A stretch of 64,000 nucleotides of DNA from Brevundimonas intermedia (GCF_027922165.1 NZ_BSFD01000001.1:376717-440716), one strand, 5' to 3'; positions 34,113 to 43,512 are shown, numbered from the stretch's first letter. Notes: generated from the sequence alone by a model not told the origin. Numbers and translations: made by a program.

Positions 34113-36194
34113 ATGATTCAGACCACTGATTCGCGAGGCCGCATGAAGTCCACCCGTCGCCTGCCGTTCGACCTGCTCGCCGTTGCGACGGCGTTCGGCG
34201 TCGTCGTGGCCATCGCCGCCCTGGCCTATCCGGCCTTCAAGGCCAATCCGATGTCGGCGCCGGGCATGATCCTGCTGGTGACGGCGGGCCTGATCGCCCT
34301 GATCGGCCTGTTCGGCTTCCGCCGCGCTGAGACGGCCAAACCGTCCAGTGACGTCGCCGTGGACATGCTGGACGCGATGGCCGAGCCGGCGGCCCTGGTG
34401 TGGGAGACGGGGCAGGTTCTGGCCTTCAACGGCGCCTGGGCCCAGGCCAACGGCACCATCACCGCCCTGCCGCGCGGCAAGTCGGCCCAGGCCCTGTATA
34501 TGGCCTTCGCCCAGGCGCGGCGAGGCGAACCCGGCCACGCCATCGTTCAGATCGGCGAACGCGAGGTCGAGGTCGTGATCGGCAAGGCCGGCGACAACCG
34601 CTTCCTGCTGCGCGTCGCGCCCGAGGCCGTCCTGCCCGTGCCGGTCGCGGCGACGGCGCCGACGAACGGCGCTGCGGCGGGCGAATCCCGCGCCATGGCC
34701 GCCGGCGCCCCGTTCGGCTCGGCCGTCATCGACGGCGCCGACCTGTTCGCCGGTCGCGCGCAAGAGGCCAACGCCGCCCTGGCTGTCCTGACCGGTCCCG
34801 GCGCGGCCCGCGACGCCGCCTTCGGCCATCTGTTCGAGCCGATGGGCCTGGCCGAGGCCCGGGTGAAGCTGGCGGCCGGTTCTTCCGGCCCTATCGAACT
34901 GGTCGCCCGCGCCTATCCCGACAAGATGCTGCACCTCTACGTGGCGCCGGAAGGCGAGCGCAAACGCATCTGGCTGTTCGACGTCTCGGCGCAGAAGTCG
35001 ATGGAGCTTCAGCTGTCCCAGGCCCAGAAGATGCAGGCCGTAGGCCAGCTGGCCGGTGGCGTGGCTCACGATTTCAACAATCTGCTGACGGCCATTCAGC
35101 TGCAGCTGTCAGGGCTGCTTGAGCGGCACCCTGTCGGCGACCCTTCGTACGATGGGCTGAACGAAATCCGCCAGACCGCCATCCGCGCCGCCGACCTGGT
35201 GCGCAAGCTTCTGGCCTTCTCGCGCAAGTCCACCGTTCGGCGCGAGCGGCTCGATCTGGGTGAATTGGTCGGCGAGTTCGCCGTCCTGCTGCGCCGTCTA
35301 CTGCGCGAGGACGTGCGGCTGGAGACCGACTACGGCCGCGACCTGCCGGTGGTTCTGGCCGACAAGAGCCAGCTGGAAACGGCGGTTATGAACCTGGCCG
35401 TCAACGCCCGCGACGCCATGCGCGGCGTGGTCGAGCCGGGCGACGCCGTCGTGACCATCACCACCCGCCGCCTGACCGGGGACGAGGCGCGCCACCTGGG
35501 CTGGCCCGGCGCCCCGACCGAGGAGGTCGCTCTGATCGAGGTGTCCGACACCGGCCCCGGCGTGCCGCCCGAACTTGTGGACAAGATCTTCGAACCCTTC
35601 TTCACCACCAAGGCGGTGAACGAGGGCACGGGCATGGGCCTGGCCACCGTTTACGGCATCGCGCAACAGGCCGGCGGCCACATTTCGGTCAGCAATATCG
35701 AAGGCCCCCACGGCATGAGCATGGGCGCCGCCTTCCGCATCTTCCTGCCTGCGGCGGGCGAGGCGGAACTGGCGGAGGTCCAGCCGGCCGAGGTCAAGGT
35801 CAAGGCGCCGCGCGACCTTTCAGGCGCCGGCCGCATCCTGTTCGTCGAGGACGAGGACGCCGTGCGCGGCATCGCCGCCCGCCTGCTGCGCCAGCGCGGC
35901 TATGAGGTGATCGAGGCCGCCGACGGCGAGGAGGCCCTGCTTCTCGCCGAAGAACACGCGGGCCAAATCGACATGATGATCTCGGACGTGATCATGCCCG
36001 GCCTGGACGGCCCGTCGCTGCTGAAGAAGGCGCGCAAGTACCTGGGCGACGCGCCAGTCATGTTCATCTCGGGCTATGCCGAGAGCGACTTCTCGGACCT
36101 GCTGCAGGACGAGGTCGGCGTCTCCTTCCTGCCCAAGCCGCTGGACATCAAGACCCTGGCGGAACGGGTGAAACAGGAACTGCACGCGGGCTGA
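34113..36194 (+). CDS. cckA: Cell-cycle hybrid histidine kinase CckA
   Basis: 693 residues. Two membrane helices (about 20-40 and 51-69), PAS-like regions (about 80-290), phosphoacceptor His319 in 'GQLAGGVAHDFNNLLTAIQL', ATPase domain ('VSDTGPGVPPELVD', 'NEGTGMGLATVYGIAQQAGG') and a receiver domain with Asp625 ('MMISDVIMPG'). This matches Caulobacter CckA, which passes phosphate through ChpT to CtrA and CpdR. It lies directly downstream of fliQ-fliR-flhB, the order known in Caulobacter. chpT is encoded only about 1.3 kb away on the opposite strand. Confidence 0.95.
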   Translation: MIQTTDSRGRMKSTRRLPFDLLAVATAFGVVVAIAALAYPAFKANPMSAPGMILLVTAGLIALIGLFGFRRAETAKPSSDVAVDMLDAMAEPAALVWETGQVLAFNGAWAQANGTITALPRGKSAQALYMAFAQARRGEPGHAIVQIGEREVEVVIGKAGDNRFLLRVAPEAVLPVPVAATAPTNGAAAGESRAMAAGAPFGSAVIDGADLFAGRAQEANAALAVLTGPGAARDAAFGHLFEPMGLAEARVKLAAGSSGPIELVARAYPDKMLHLYVAPEGERKRIWLFDVSAQKSMELQLSQAQKMQAVGQLAGGVAHDFNNLLTAIQLQLSGLLERHPVGDPSYDGLNEIRQTAIRAADLVRKLLAFSRKSTVRRERLDLGELVGEFAVLLRRLLREDVRLETDYGRDLPVVLADKSQLETAVMNLAVNARDAMRGVVEPGDAVVTITTRRLTGDEARHLGWPGAPTEEVALIEVSDTGPGVPPELVDKIFEPFFTTKAVNEGTGMGLATVYGIAQQAGGHISVSNIEGPHGMSMGAAFRIFLPAAGEAELAEVQPAEVKVKAPRDLSGAGRILFVEDEDAVRGIAARLLRQRGYEVIEAADGEEALLLAEEHAGQIDMMISDVIMPGLDGPSLLKKARKYLGDAPVMFISGYAESDFSDLLQDEVGVSFLPKPLDIKTLAERVKQELHAG

Positions 36195-36216
36195 GACACC
36201 CGCCGCCGTCGGCCGC

Positions 36217-37032
36217 TCAGGCGGCGCGGCGCAGGGCGGAGGGCGACTTGACGTAGAGGCCTTGGCGGCCGCTCACGGGACGGAAGGCGACGGTCTCGCC
36301 TTCCAGCTTTTCATCCAGGCCCAGGAACAGACAGCCGTCGTCGACCAGTCGCCGCTCCAACCCGTCCAGCACACGGGCCCGGCGCGCCGGCTCCATATCG
36401 CCCAGGACGTTGCGGCAGAAGATGACGTCGAACCGGGCCTCGTCCGCCGGCTCGTCCAGCAGATTGGCGCGGGCGAAGCGCACCCGATCGGCCAGTTCGT
36501 CACGAACCCGCCAGTTGTCCTCGGCCGGCTCGAACCAGCGCAGCATGGTGTGGGCGGTAAGGCCGCGCTGAATCTCGAAACCGGTGTAGAGACCGGATCG
36601 AGCCTTCTCGATCGCGCGCTGAGAAAGATCGGTGGCGACCAGATCCACAGCGACCCCGGCGTCCAGACCGGCCATGGCGACAGACCAGGCTTCCTGGCCC
36701 GTCGAACATCCCGCGGACCAGACGTTGACCCGGCCGCCGGGACGCGCCCCGCTCAGGGCCGGCAGCAGCTCCTTCTCCAGCACCGCGAAGGGGGCACGGT
36801 CACGGCGGAACCAGGTCTCGACGTTCAGCAGGGCCTCGATCACGGCCCAGCCGAGGGAGGCCACCGGATTGGCCCACAGATTTGTCAGCAGGGCCTCGAC
36901 ATTGGCGTAGCCTTCACGACGCGCGATCGGACCCAGCCGGTGTTCGGCCAGGTGAATCCGATCCCGTGTCAGCCGATAGCCGGCGCGGGTGGCCAAAAGT
37001 CCCTGGAGTCTGTCGAAGTCCTCGGGGGTCAT
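36217..37032 (-). CDS. cheR: CheR-type chemotaxis methyltransferase
   Basis: 271 residues from the ATG overlapping the response regulator stop (ATGA). The N-terminal helical domain ('DFDRLQGLLATRAGYRLTRD') and SAM-binding domain ('NVWSAGCSTGQEAWSVAMAG', 'DLVATDLSQRAIEKARSGLY', 'FDVIFCRNVLGDME') are those of CheR, which methylates chemoreceptor glutamates. No other che genes are close, so its receptor target is unknown. It is third in chpT-cheY-like-cheR. Confidence 0.9.
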   Translation of the reverse strand: MTPEDFDRLQGLLATRAGYRLTRDRIHLAEHRLGPIARREGYANVEALLTNLWANPVASLGWAVIEALLNVETWFRRDRAPFAVLEKELLPALSGARPGGRVNVWSAGCSTGQEAWSVAMAGLDAGVAVDLVATDLSQRAIEKARSGLYTGFEIQRGLTAHTMLRWFEPAEDNWRVRDELADRVRFARANLLDEPADEARFDVIFCRNVLGDMEPARRARVLDGLERRLVDDGCLFLGLDEKLEGETVAFRPVSGRQGLYVKSPSALRRAA

Positions 37033-37406
37033 GCCGCGATCGCGCCGACCTCCGTCAATTTGGACTGCAGAATCTCGCCGTCGAACGGCTTCATTACATA
37101 GTCGTCCGCCCCGGCGGCCAATGCTTCGGCGATCCGTTCGGGCCGGGTCTCGATGGTGCAGAACAGGACCTTGGGCCCGTCGCCGCCGGGCATGGCGCGC
37201 AGGCGGCGCAGGAAGGTCAGCCCGTCCATCACCGGCATGTTCCAGTCGATCAGCAGAAGATCGGGCATGACCCCGGTGCAATAGGCCAGGGCCTCTGCGC
37301 CGTCCGCCGCCTCGTCGACCTCATAGTCGAGACCCTCGACGATCCGACGGGCCACCTTGCGGATGATCCGGCTGTCGTCGACGATGAGGCAGGTTTTGAA
37401 ATCCAA
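37029..37406 (-). CDS. CheY-like single-domain response regulator
   Basis: 125 residues, only a receiver domain: acidic pocket 'CLIVDDSRIIRKVARRIVEG', phosphoacceptor Asp54 in 'LLLIDWNMPVMDGLTFLRRL' and the conserved Lys in 'DDYVMKPFDGEI'. It could act on the flagellar switch or as a phosphate sink. Coupled by four bases to cheR and transcribed with chpT upstream (gap 91 bases). Several such CheY-like proteins exist in Caulobacter, so I do not assign a specific name. Confidence 0.9.
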   Translation of the reverse strand: MDFKTCLIVDDSRIIRKVARRIVEGLDYEVDEAADGAEALAYCTGVMPDLLLIDWNMPVMDGLTFLRRLRAMPGGDGPKVLFCTIETRPERIAEALAAGADDYVMKPFDGEILQSKLTEVGAIAA

Positions 37407-37497
37407 GGCGAGGCTCCCCAGGGCGCTGGGCTTCCGACAGAAGTCACGCGTCCCGCACCATCGCCCGATTCCAGTTAACGAGTCGTTTGGAAACGCC

Positions 37498-38178
37498 TCA
37501 AAGGGGCATTTTGGCGACCAGCGAGACCCGGCCTTCCTCGACCGTCGTCTGCAGGGTCCCGCCCGCCTGAACGACGGTCAGCCACAACCAATAGGGCTGA
37601 ATCCACTGGCCCGCCAGCCCCTCTGTCAGACGCTCTCCAGCCAGGCCCGTGACCGCCTCAGGCTTCAACCGCGCCCGCGCGCCCTCGGCGAAACCCTCGA
37701 AGACCAGGGCGCCGCCCTCGACATGGGACTGGATCACCGCATTGCCGCCCATCGGCAGGGCGCCGACGGTCAGATAGGCCAGGTTGATCAGGGCCCGCGC
37801 CTGGGGCTTGGAGAATTCACCCTCGGCGATCCGCCAGTCGAGCGAGGCGCGTCCGCCCTCGGTCATGGCGGCGACCAGGGACTGAAGCTCGCGGGCGTTG
37901 AACCGTTCGCTGGTCGTCGCCGCGCCGAAGGCGACCCGGGCGAAATGCACCAGGGAGACCATCTTGCGGGCGCTCTGCTCGATCAGGGACAGGGCGTCCT
38001 CGCGCATGTCCTGGGCCGTGGGATCGCGCATCAGGTCCAGGCCCGAAACAATCGCGCCCGACGGGCTGATGAAGTCGTGGCAAAGCTTGGCGGCGATGTA
38101 GGTGGCCAGCTCGGTTCCGTCGACAGGCAGATCAAGCGGGGCTTTGGCGGCGGCGGTCGAAGTCATGGAGGCGAGCAT
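37498..38178 (-). CDS. chpT: Histidine phosphotransferase ChpT
   Basis: 226 residues from the ATG at 38178 (an ATG four codons later is also possible). It has the kinase-like dimerisation helix 'YIAAKLCHDFISPSGAIVSG' with the phosphotransfer His34, 'DLMRDPTAQDMREDALSLIE' as the second helix, and a degenerate ATPase-like domain without the N/G boxes. This is the ChpT pattern: it shuttles phosphate between CckA and CtrA/CpdR. The gene is divergent from cysQ and lies near cckA. Confidence 0.92.
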   Translation of the reverse strand: MLASMTSTAAAKAPLDLPVDGTELATYIAAKLCHDFISPSGAIVSGLDLMRDPTAQDMREDALSLIEQSARKMVSLVHFARVAFGAATTSERFNARELQSLVAAMTEGGRASLDWRIAEGEFSKPQARALINLAYLTVGALPMGGNAVIQSHVEGGALVFEGFAEGARARLKPEAVTGLAGERLTEGLAGQWIQPYWLWLTVVQAGGTLQTTVEEGRVSLVAKMPL

Positions 38179-38274
38179 ATCCTCGTCGGCGTTCAGGTCA
38201 CAGTTCGTGTCGCGCGCGAAGCTGACGTGATTTGCCGGTTCATGGAACCGCCGTGATGGTCTATCGAGCGCCTA

Positions 38275-39102
38275 ATGACGACCTCCCCTACGAACACCCT
38301 GTCCCAAGACCTCGAATCCGGCGCCCTGGCCCTGGCCATCGCCGAGATCGCCGAAGACGCCGCGCGCGTCATCCTGCCCTTCTGGCGCAACGACACCGCT
38401 GTCGAGACCAAGTCCGACGACAGCCCCGTCACCCAGGCCGACCGCGCCGCCGAGGCCCTGATTCTGGAACGCCTGGCCGCCCTTTATCCCGGCGTCCAGA
38501 CGGTGGCCGAAGAAGCCGTGGCCGCGAACGGCGCGCCCGATTCGGCCGACGACTGGTTCTGGCTGATCGATCCGCTGGACGGCACCAAGGGTTTCGTGCG
38601 CGGCGGCGAGGCCTTCACCGTCAACATCGCCCTGATGCACGCCGGCTATCCAGTCGCGGGCGTGGTCACGGCGCCGGCGACGGGCACGACCTGGCGCACC
38701 GACGTCCCCGGCGCGGGCGCCTTCCGCCGCCAGTTCGGCGAGCAGCAGCAGGGCGAGGCCCACGCCGGCGCCGAATGGCGACCCATTAAGGTGCGCGACC
38801 GCCCGCAGGAGGGCATGGCCCTGCTGAGCCACAGCGTCTCCGATGAAGAGGCTACGCGCCTCGCCGCCCGCCACGGCTGCACCCGCTGGCAGGGCACGGA
38901 CTCGTCGCTGAAGTTCTGCCTGATCGCCGAGGGCCGGTTCGACGCCTATCCGCGCTCGGGCCCGACGTCCGAATGGGACACGGCGGCGGGTCAGGCCGTG
39001 CTGGAGGCGGCGGGCGGCCGCGTCCTGGCCGACGATGGTCAGCGCCTGGCCTACGGCAAGCCGAAATTCCTCAACGGCCCCTTCGTCGCCATGGGCGGCT
39101 GA
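38275..39102 (+). CDS. cysQ: 3'(2'),5'-bisphosphate nucleotidase CysQ (inositol monophosphatase family)
   Basis: 275 residues. The lithium-sensitive phosphatase signature is present: 'SPVTQADRAAEALILERLAA', Glu in 'VAEEAVA', 'WLIDPLDGTKGFVRGGEAFT' (metal-binding Asp pair) and 'SEWDTAAGQAVLEAAGG'. The 'DPLDGTKGF' wording and 'KPKFLNGPFVA' end fit CysQ better than histidinol phosphatase, but HisN cannot be excluded. CysQ removes 3'-phosphoadenosine 5'-phosphate from sulfate assimilation. ATG start; a terminator follows. Confidence 0.82.
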   Translation: MTTSPTNTLSQDLESGALALAIAEIAEDAARVILPFWRNDTAVETKSDDSPVTQADRAAEALILERLAALYPGVQTVAEEAVAANGAPDSADDWFWLIDPLDGTKGFVRGGEAFTVNIALMHAGYPVAGVVTAPATGTTWRTDVPGAGAFRRQFGEQQQGEAHAGAEWRPIKVRDRPQEGMALLSHSVSDEEATRLAARHGCTRWQGTDSSLKFCLIAEGRFDAYPRSGPTSEWDTAAGQAVLEAAGGRVLADDGQRLAYGKPKFLNGPFVAMGG

Positions 39103-39113
39103 GGCTGAAGACG

Positions 39114-39131
39114 GGGAGAGGATTCTCTCCC
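39114..39131 (+). terminator. Terminator after cysQ
   Basis: GGGAGAG-GATT-CTCTCCC followed by TTCATCTTT, starting 11 bases after the cysQ stop. The stem is 7 bases and perfect. Confidence 0.6.
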
Positions 39132-39193
39132 TTCATCTTTCGGGCCTATATGAGGATCGATGACCGGCGCGCGCCGGGATAACGGACGATCCG

Positions 39194-41236
39194 ATGGCCG
39201 ACACCCCCCTGTTCCACTCCCCCAAGACCCACGGCTTCGTGCGCGTGGCGGCGGCGACGCCGGTCAGCCATGTCGGCGACCCCAGGGCGAACGCCGAGGA
39301 ACACCTGACCCTGATCCGACAGGCGGCCGATCAGGGCGTGGACCTAATGGTCTTCCCGGAACTGTCGCTGTCGGCCTACGCCATCGACGACCTGCATATG
39401 CAGGCGGCTTTGCTGGACGAGGTGGAGCGTCAGATCGCGGTCATCGCCCAGGCGACGGGCGAGCATGATCTGGTCGCCGTGGTCGGCGCGCCGATCCGGA
39501 ACGGCGACGCCCTGTACAACTGCGCCGTGGTGATGGGGGCGGGCGAGGTTCTGGGGGTCGTGCCCAAGACCTATCTGCCCAACTACAGGGAATATTACGA
39601 GAAACGCTGGTTCGCCCCGGCGACGGCCCGGGCCGAGGATGTGATCCGTCTGAACGGCGAGACGGTGGACTTCGCCCCCGGCCTGGTGTTCGAGGCGGTC
39701 AACCGGCCCGGCTTCGTCTTTTCGGTCGAGATCTGCGAGGACTATTGGGCGCCCCTGCCGCCCTCGACCCGTGCGGCCCTGGCGGGCGCGCGCATCCTGT
39801 TGAATTTGTCGGCCTCCAACATCGTCATCGGCAAGGCCGACGAGCGCGCCATGCTGAGCGCCAGCCATTCAGCGCGGACCTTGTCGGCCTATGTCTTCAC
39901 CGCCTCGGGCTGGGGCGAGAGCACCACCGACCTGGCTTGGGACGGCCAGGCGACCATCCACGAACTGGGGTCGAAACTGGCCGAGGGCGAACGGTTCGCC
40001 CTGGAGAACCATCTGACCCTCGCCGACGTCGATGTGGACCGGATCGGCCTGGACCGGCTGCGGAACGGCACCTTCGCCGAATGCGCCCGTGTCGAGGGCG
40101 AACCGGCGACGGTCATGCCCTTCATGGCGCGCGAGGATGCGGTCGAGAGCGAGCTGATCCGCCCGCTGGACCGTTTCCCCTTCGTCCCCGACGACGCTGG
40201 ACGGCTGGACCAGGACTGCTACGAGGCCTTCAACATCCAGGTCCAGGGCCTGATGCGGCGAATGACGGCGACCCAGGCCGAACGGCTGGTGATCGGGGTG
40301 TCGGGCGGGCTGGATTCGACCCAGGCCCTGCTGGTCGCCTGCCGCGCCTTCGACCGGCTGAACCTGCCGCGAACCAACATCCTGGCCTATACGATGCCGG
40401 GCTTCGCGACCTCGGACGGGACCAAGTCCAACGCCTGGGCCCTGATGAAGGCCCTGGGCGTGACGGGGACCGAGATCGACATCCGCCCCGCCGCCGAACA
40501 GATGTTCAAGGACATCGGCCACCCCTATGCGGCGGGCGAACCGGTCCACGACATCACCTTCGAGAATGTGCAGGCGGGGCTGCGGACCGACTATCTGTTC
40601 CGCCTGGCCAACCAGAACCGGGCCTTCGTCCTGGGCACGGGCGACCTGTCGGAACTGGCCCTGGGCTGGGCCACCTATGGCGTCGGCGACCATATGAGCC
40701 ACTACAACGTCAACGGCGGGGTGGCGAAGACCCTGATCCGGCATCTGATCCGCTGGGTGGCCGCGCGCGAACTGGTCGGCGCCGAGGCGACCCCGACCCT
40801 GCACGCCATCCTGGACACCGAGATTTCGCCCGAACTGGTCCCGGCCAAGGAGGGGGTACTCCAGTCCACGGAAGGCACGGTCGGACCCTATGCGCTGAAC
40901 GACTTCTTCCTGTACTACATCAGCCGCTTCGGCCTGAAGCCGTCCAAGGTCGCCTTCCTGGCGCACCAGGCCTGGAGCGACGCCGGCGCCGGACATTGGC
41001 CCGCGAACACCCCCGACGACGAAAAGGTCGAATACGACCTGGCGACCATCAAGGCCTGGCTGCGGAAATTCCTGATCCGCTTCTTCCAGACCGCCCAGTT
41101 CAAACGCTCGGCCCTGCCCAACGGGCCCAAGGTCGTCACCGGCGGCTCCCTGTCCCCACGCGGCGACTGGCGCGCGCCGTCTGACGGCAATGCGCGGGTC
41201 TGGCTGGACGAGCTGGACGCCAACGTCCCGGATTAA
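39194..41236 (+). CDS. nadE: Glutamine-dependent NAD+ synthetase
   Basis: 680 residues, the long two-domain form. The N-terminal nitrilase-like glutaminase domain has the Glu56 (FPELSLSAY), Lys125 (VPKTYLPNYREYYEKR) and Cys181 (SVEICEDYWAP) triad. The C-terminal ATP pyrophosphatase domain has the P-loop 'GVSGGLDSTQALLVACRAF' and 'GTGDLSELALGWATYGVGDH'. It makes NAD+ from deamido-NAD+ using ammonia channelled from glutamine. ATG start; a palindromic repeat begins 4 bases after the stop. Confidence 0.97.
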   Translation: MADTPLFHSPKTHGFVRVAAATPVSHVGDPRANAEEHLTLIRQAADQGVDLMVFPELSLSAYAIDDLHMQAALLDEVERQIAVIAQATGEHDLVAVVGAPIRNGDALYNCAVVMGAGEVLGVVPKTYLPNYREYYEKRWFAPATARAEDVIRLNGETVDFAPGLVFEAVNRPGFVFSVEICEDYWAPLPPSTRAALAGARILLNLSASNIVIGKADERAMLSASHSARTLSAYVFTASGWGESTTDLAWDGQATIHELGSKLAEGERFALENHLTLADVDVDRIGLDRLRNGTFAECARVEGEPATVMPFMAREDAVESELIRPLDRFPFVPDDAGRLDQDCYEAFNIQVQGLMRRMTATQAERLVIGVSGGLDSTQALLVACRAFDRLNLPRTNILAYTMPGFATSDGTKSNAWALMKALGVTGTEIDIRPAAEQMFKDIGHPYAAGEPVHDITFENVQAGLRTDYLFRLANQNRAFVLGTGDLSELALGWATYGVGDHMSHYNVNGGVAKTLIRHLIRWVAARELVGAEATPTLHAILDTEISPELVPAKEGVLQSTEGTVGPYALNDFFLYYISRFGLKPSKVAFLAHQAWSDAGAGHWPANTPDDEKVEYDLATIKAWLRKFLIRFFQTAQFKRSALPNGPKVVTGGSLSPRGDWRAPSDGNARVWLDELDANVPD

Positions 41237-41239
41237 ATC

Positions 41240-41382
41240 TCACCTCCCCGCTTAGCGGGGAGGTGGCGCGGCGCATCTTCGCGCCGTGACGGAGGGGTTC
41301 TTTCCGCATCACAGGCGTCAGTGGGGCTTCAAGAGCCCCTCCACCGCTTCGCGGTCCCCCTCCCCATTGCATGGGGAGGAGA
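41240..41382. repeat. Palindromic intergenic repeat (R6) after nadE
   Basis: A hairpin ACCTCCCCGCTTAGCGGGGAGGT at the left end and TCCCCCTCCCC...GGGGAGGAG at the right end, with inner 'gacggaggggtt' mirrored by 'gcccctccacc'. This is a mosaic of short inverted segments, distinct in loop sequence from the R1/R2 family although similarly C-rich at its ends. It fills most of the 209-base gap between nadE and the PhnA-domain gene. Confidence 0.65.
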
Positions 41383-41445
41383 CAGCGCAAGAATCCCGCA
41401 TCTCGAGTGTGGATATTCGGCGTCGCGGTCGCTAGAAGCTTCGCC

Positions 41446-41670
41446 ATGACCGAAGACGTGACCAAAGACTCGAACGGCAACATCCTGGCCGACGGCGACA
41501 GCGTGACCCTGATCAAGGATCTGAAGGTCAAGGGCTCGGGCGGGGTGACGCTGAAGCGAGGCACCCTGGTCAAGAATATCCGTCTGACCGGCGACACCGA
41601 CGAGATCGAGGCCAATGTCGACAAGGTGCGCGGCCTGGTCCTGCGCGTCGAGTTCGTGAAGAAGGCCTAA
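41446..41670 (+). CDS. PhnA-domain protein (YjdM-like, lacking the zinc ribbon)
   Basis: 74 residues from the ATG at 41446. '[20 protein letters not shown]' and '[20 protein letters not shown]' are the SH3-like C-terminal domain of PhnA/YjdM proteins; the N-terminal zinc ribbon of longer relatives is missing. Despite the historical name it has no proven role in phosphonate use. The longer frame upstream reads through the repeat and was rejected. A CobW-type gene follows 62 bases later. Confidence 0.85.
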   Translation: MTEDVTKDSNGNILADGDSVTLIKDLKVKGSGGVTLKRGTLVKNIRLTGDTDEIEANVDKVRGLVLRVEFVKKA

Positions 41671-41732
41671 CCGCCCCCTCTTCCCAAACGGCCCTCTTCC
41701 CAATTGGGACGTCAGCCGCCATCTAGCGGCCT

Positions 41733-42863
41733 ATGACCGACACCCTCGCCGCCCCCGTTTCGACCGCCGCAACTGGCAAGATCCCCGTCACCGTCCTGAC
41801 CGGCTATCTCGGCGCGGGCAAGACCACGCTGCTGAACCGGATCCTGACCGAGGATCACGGCAAGCGTTACGCCGTCATCGTCAACGAGTTCGGCGAGATC
41901 GGCATCGACAACGACCTGGTGGTCGGCGCCGACGAGGACGTGTTCGAAATGAACAACGGCTGCGTCTGCTGCACGGTGCGTGGCGACCTGATCCGCGTGG
42001 TCGCCGGCCTGATGAAGCGCCAGCGGCCCGGAAAGCCCGCCTTCGACGCCATCATCGTCGAGACCACGGGCCTGGCCGACCCCGGCCCGGTGGCCCAGAC
42101 CTTCTTCGTCGACGAGGACGTCAAGGCCAAGACCCAGTTGGACAGCGTCACCACCCTGGTCGACGCCAAGCACGTGATGGCGCGGCTGGACGATTCAAAG
42201 GAGGCCCGCGAACAGGTCGCCTTCGCCGACCGCATCATCCTGAACAAGGTCGATCTGGCGACGCCGAAAGAGTTGGAGGCGGTCGAGGCCCGCCTGCGGG
42301 CGCTGAACCCGCTGGCCCCCATCGTGCGCGCTGAACGCTCCAACGTGCCGCTGGATCAGGTGCTGGGCCTGCACGCCTTCGACCTGGATCGGATCCTGGA
42401 GGTCCAGCCGGACTTCGCCAACCCGCCGCACGGCGCGGACGGCCATGTGCATGACGAACACTGCGGCCATGATCATCACGATCATAACCATGACCACGGG
42501 CATGACCATCACCACGACCATGGCCACGACGCCCATTCCCATGGCGCGCGCGGTCACGCCCACCAGGACGACATCAAGGGGATTTCCCTGTCGCTGGACC
42601 GGCCGCTGGACGGGGCCAAGTTCACGGCCTGGCTGGACAAGCTGCTGGGCGAACAGGGTCAGAACATCCTGCGCGCCAAGGGCATCATCGACGTCCAGGG
42701 CGAGAACCGCCGCTTGGTCTTCCAGGCCGTCCACATGATCCTGGAGGGCGACCTGCAACGCGAATGGGGCGAGAGCGAACGCCGCTGGAGCCGTGCGGTC
42801 TTCATCGGCCGCGAACTGGACGAGGCCGCGCTGAAGGCCGGGTTCGAGGCCTGCGCGGCCTGA
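41733..42863 (+). CDS. CobW/COG0523 metal-chaperone GTPase with His-rich loop
   Basis: 376 residues. G-domain motifs GYLGAGKTT (24-32), '[13 protein letters not shown]' and 'NKVD' (171-174), and the metal-binding CxCC in '[13 protein letters not shown]' (Cys77, Cys79, Cys80). A long His/Asp-rich segment (about 233-277) links the two halves and should bind Zn, Ni or Co. COG0523 proteins deliver metals to client enzymes; which metal is not predictable, though His-rich members are often zinc-linked. No Zur box is obvious upstream. A strong hairpin follows the stop. Confidence 0.93.
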   Translation: MTDTLAAPVSTAATGKIPVTVLTGYLGAGKTTLLNRILTEDHGKRYAVIVNEFGEIGIDNDLVVGADEDVFEMNNGCVCCTVRGDLIRVVAGLMKRQRPGKPAFDAIIVETTGLADPGPVAQTFFVDEDVKAKTQLDSVTTLVDAKHVMARLDDSKEAREQVAFADRIILNKVDLATPKELEAVEARLRALNPLAPIVRAERSNVPLDQVLGLHAFDLDRILEVQPDFANPPHGADGHVHDEHCGHDHHDHNHDHGHDHHHDHGHDAHSHGARGHAHQDDIKGISLSLDRPLDGAKFTAWLDKLLGEQGQNILRAKGIIDVQGENRRLVFQAVHMILEGDLQREWGESERRWSRAVFIGRELDEAALKAGFEACAA

Positions 42864-42870
42864 CGACAAG

Positions 42871-42894
42871 CGTCCGGGCCGAAAGGCCCGGACG
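42871..42894. terminator. Bidirectional hairpin between the CobW-type gene and eipA
   Basis: CGTCCGGGCC-GAAA-GGCCCGGACG, a perfect 10-base stem with a GNRA loop, 7 bases after one stop and 9 after the other of two convergent genes. T-runs are absent, so termination would rely on the stem alone. Confidence 0.65.
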
Positions 42895-42903
42895 GATCTC
42901 AGA

Positions 42904-43512
42904 TCAGAACGGCAGTAGGTTGCGCTGGCGGCTGTAGCTCATGGTGCCGACATTGGCGCCCAGACGCAGGCCGACGCCGGTGCGGATCGGGGCTAGGACG
43001 ATGCCGTCCGCCTGCTGATAGTTCACGCCCAGACCGGCGATCAGATAGGCCGTGCCCTCGACGCCGGGGTAGCGGCGATAGATCATGTCGGGGTGGTACA
43101 GGCCGTAGACTAGGGTGAAGACCCGGCTGGCGTTGCCGCCCCAGTCCCAACCCACCGACGCCCCCTGCCAGAAGACCTCCTGCGAGGCCGACAGATCCTT
43201 CATATGCAGGGCGCCCCGCCCGTAACGCGCGCCCACCACGACCGCGCCCGAGCCCTCCTCGCCCGCGATATAGGCGGTGGGGCGATCCCCTTGGTCGGCG
43301 AAGATCCGTTCGATGGCGCCGCCCACGGCCTCGGCCGCGATGCCCAGTTCCTTGGACCCGGCCGCGACCAGTTCGTCAAAGCTGTAGGACTGGGCCTGGT
43401 TGTCCGACCGGATCGGATAGTTGGGATTGGCCGGAGCGGTGGCGCAGGCGCCCATTGACGAGGCGCCGGCGGCGGTGGCCAGGCCGGAGAGGATCAGTTG
43501 GCGGCGATGCAT
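42904..43512 (-). CDS. eipA: EipA-like envelope integrity protein (DUF1134)
   Basis: 202 residues from the ATG at 43512, with a Sec signal ('LILSGLATAAGASSMGACAT'). The remainder is full-length DUF1134: 'YSFDELVAAGSKELGIAAEA', 'RPTAYIAGEEGSGAVVVGAR', 'VFWQGASVGWDWGGNASRVF' and the ending 'GVGLRLGANVGTMSYSRQRN'. EipA is a small periplasmic beta-barrel-like protein needed for envelope integrity in Brucella, where it is CtrA-controlled. A CtrA-like box lies 97 bases upstream here. A possible lipobox (GAC-AT around residue 22) might make it a lipoprotein. Confidence 0.9.
   Translation of the reverse strand: MHRRQLILSGLATAAGASSMGACATAPANPNYPIRSDNQAQSYSFDELVAAGSKELGIAAEAVGGAIERIFADQGDRPTAYIAGEEGSGAVVVGARYGRGALHMKDLSASQEVFWQGASVGWDWGGNASRVFTLVYGLYHPDMIYRRYPGVEGTAYLIAGLGVNYQQADGIVLAPIRTGVGLRLGANVGTMSYSRQRNLLPF

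Noticed and set aside
37470..37485. TTAAC upstream of the CheY-like gene as a CtrA box
   Set aside because: Only one half-site is present.
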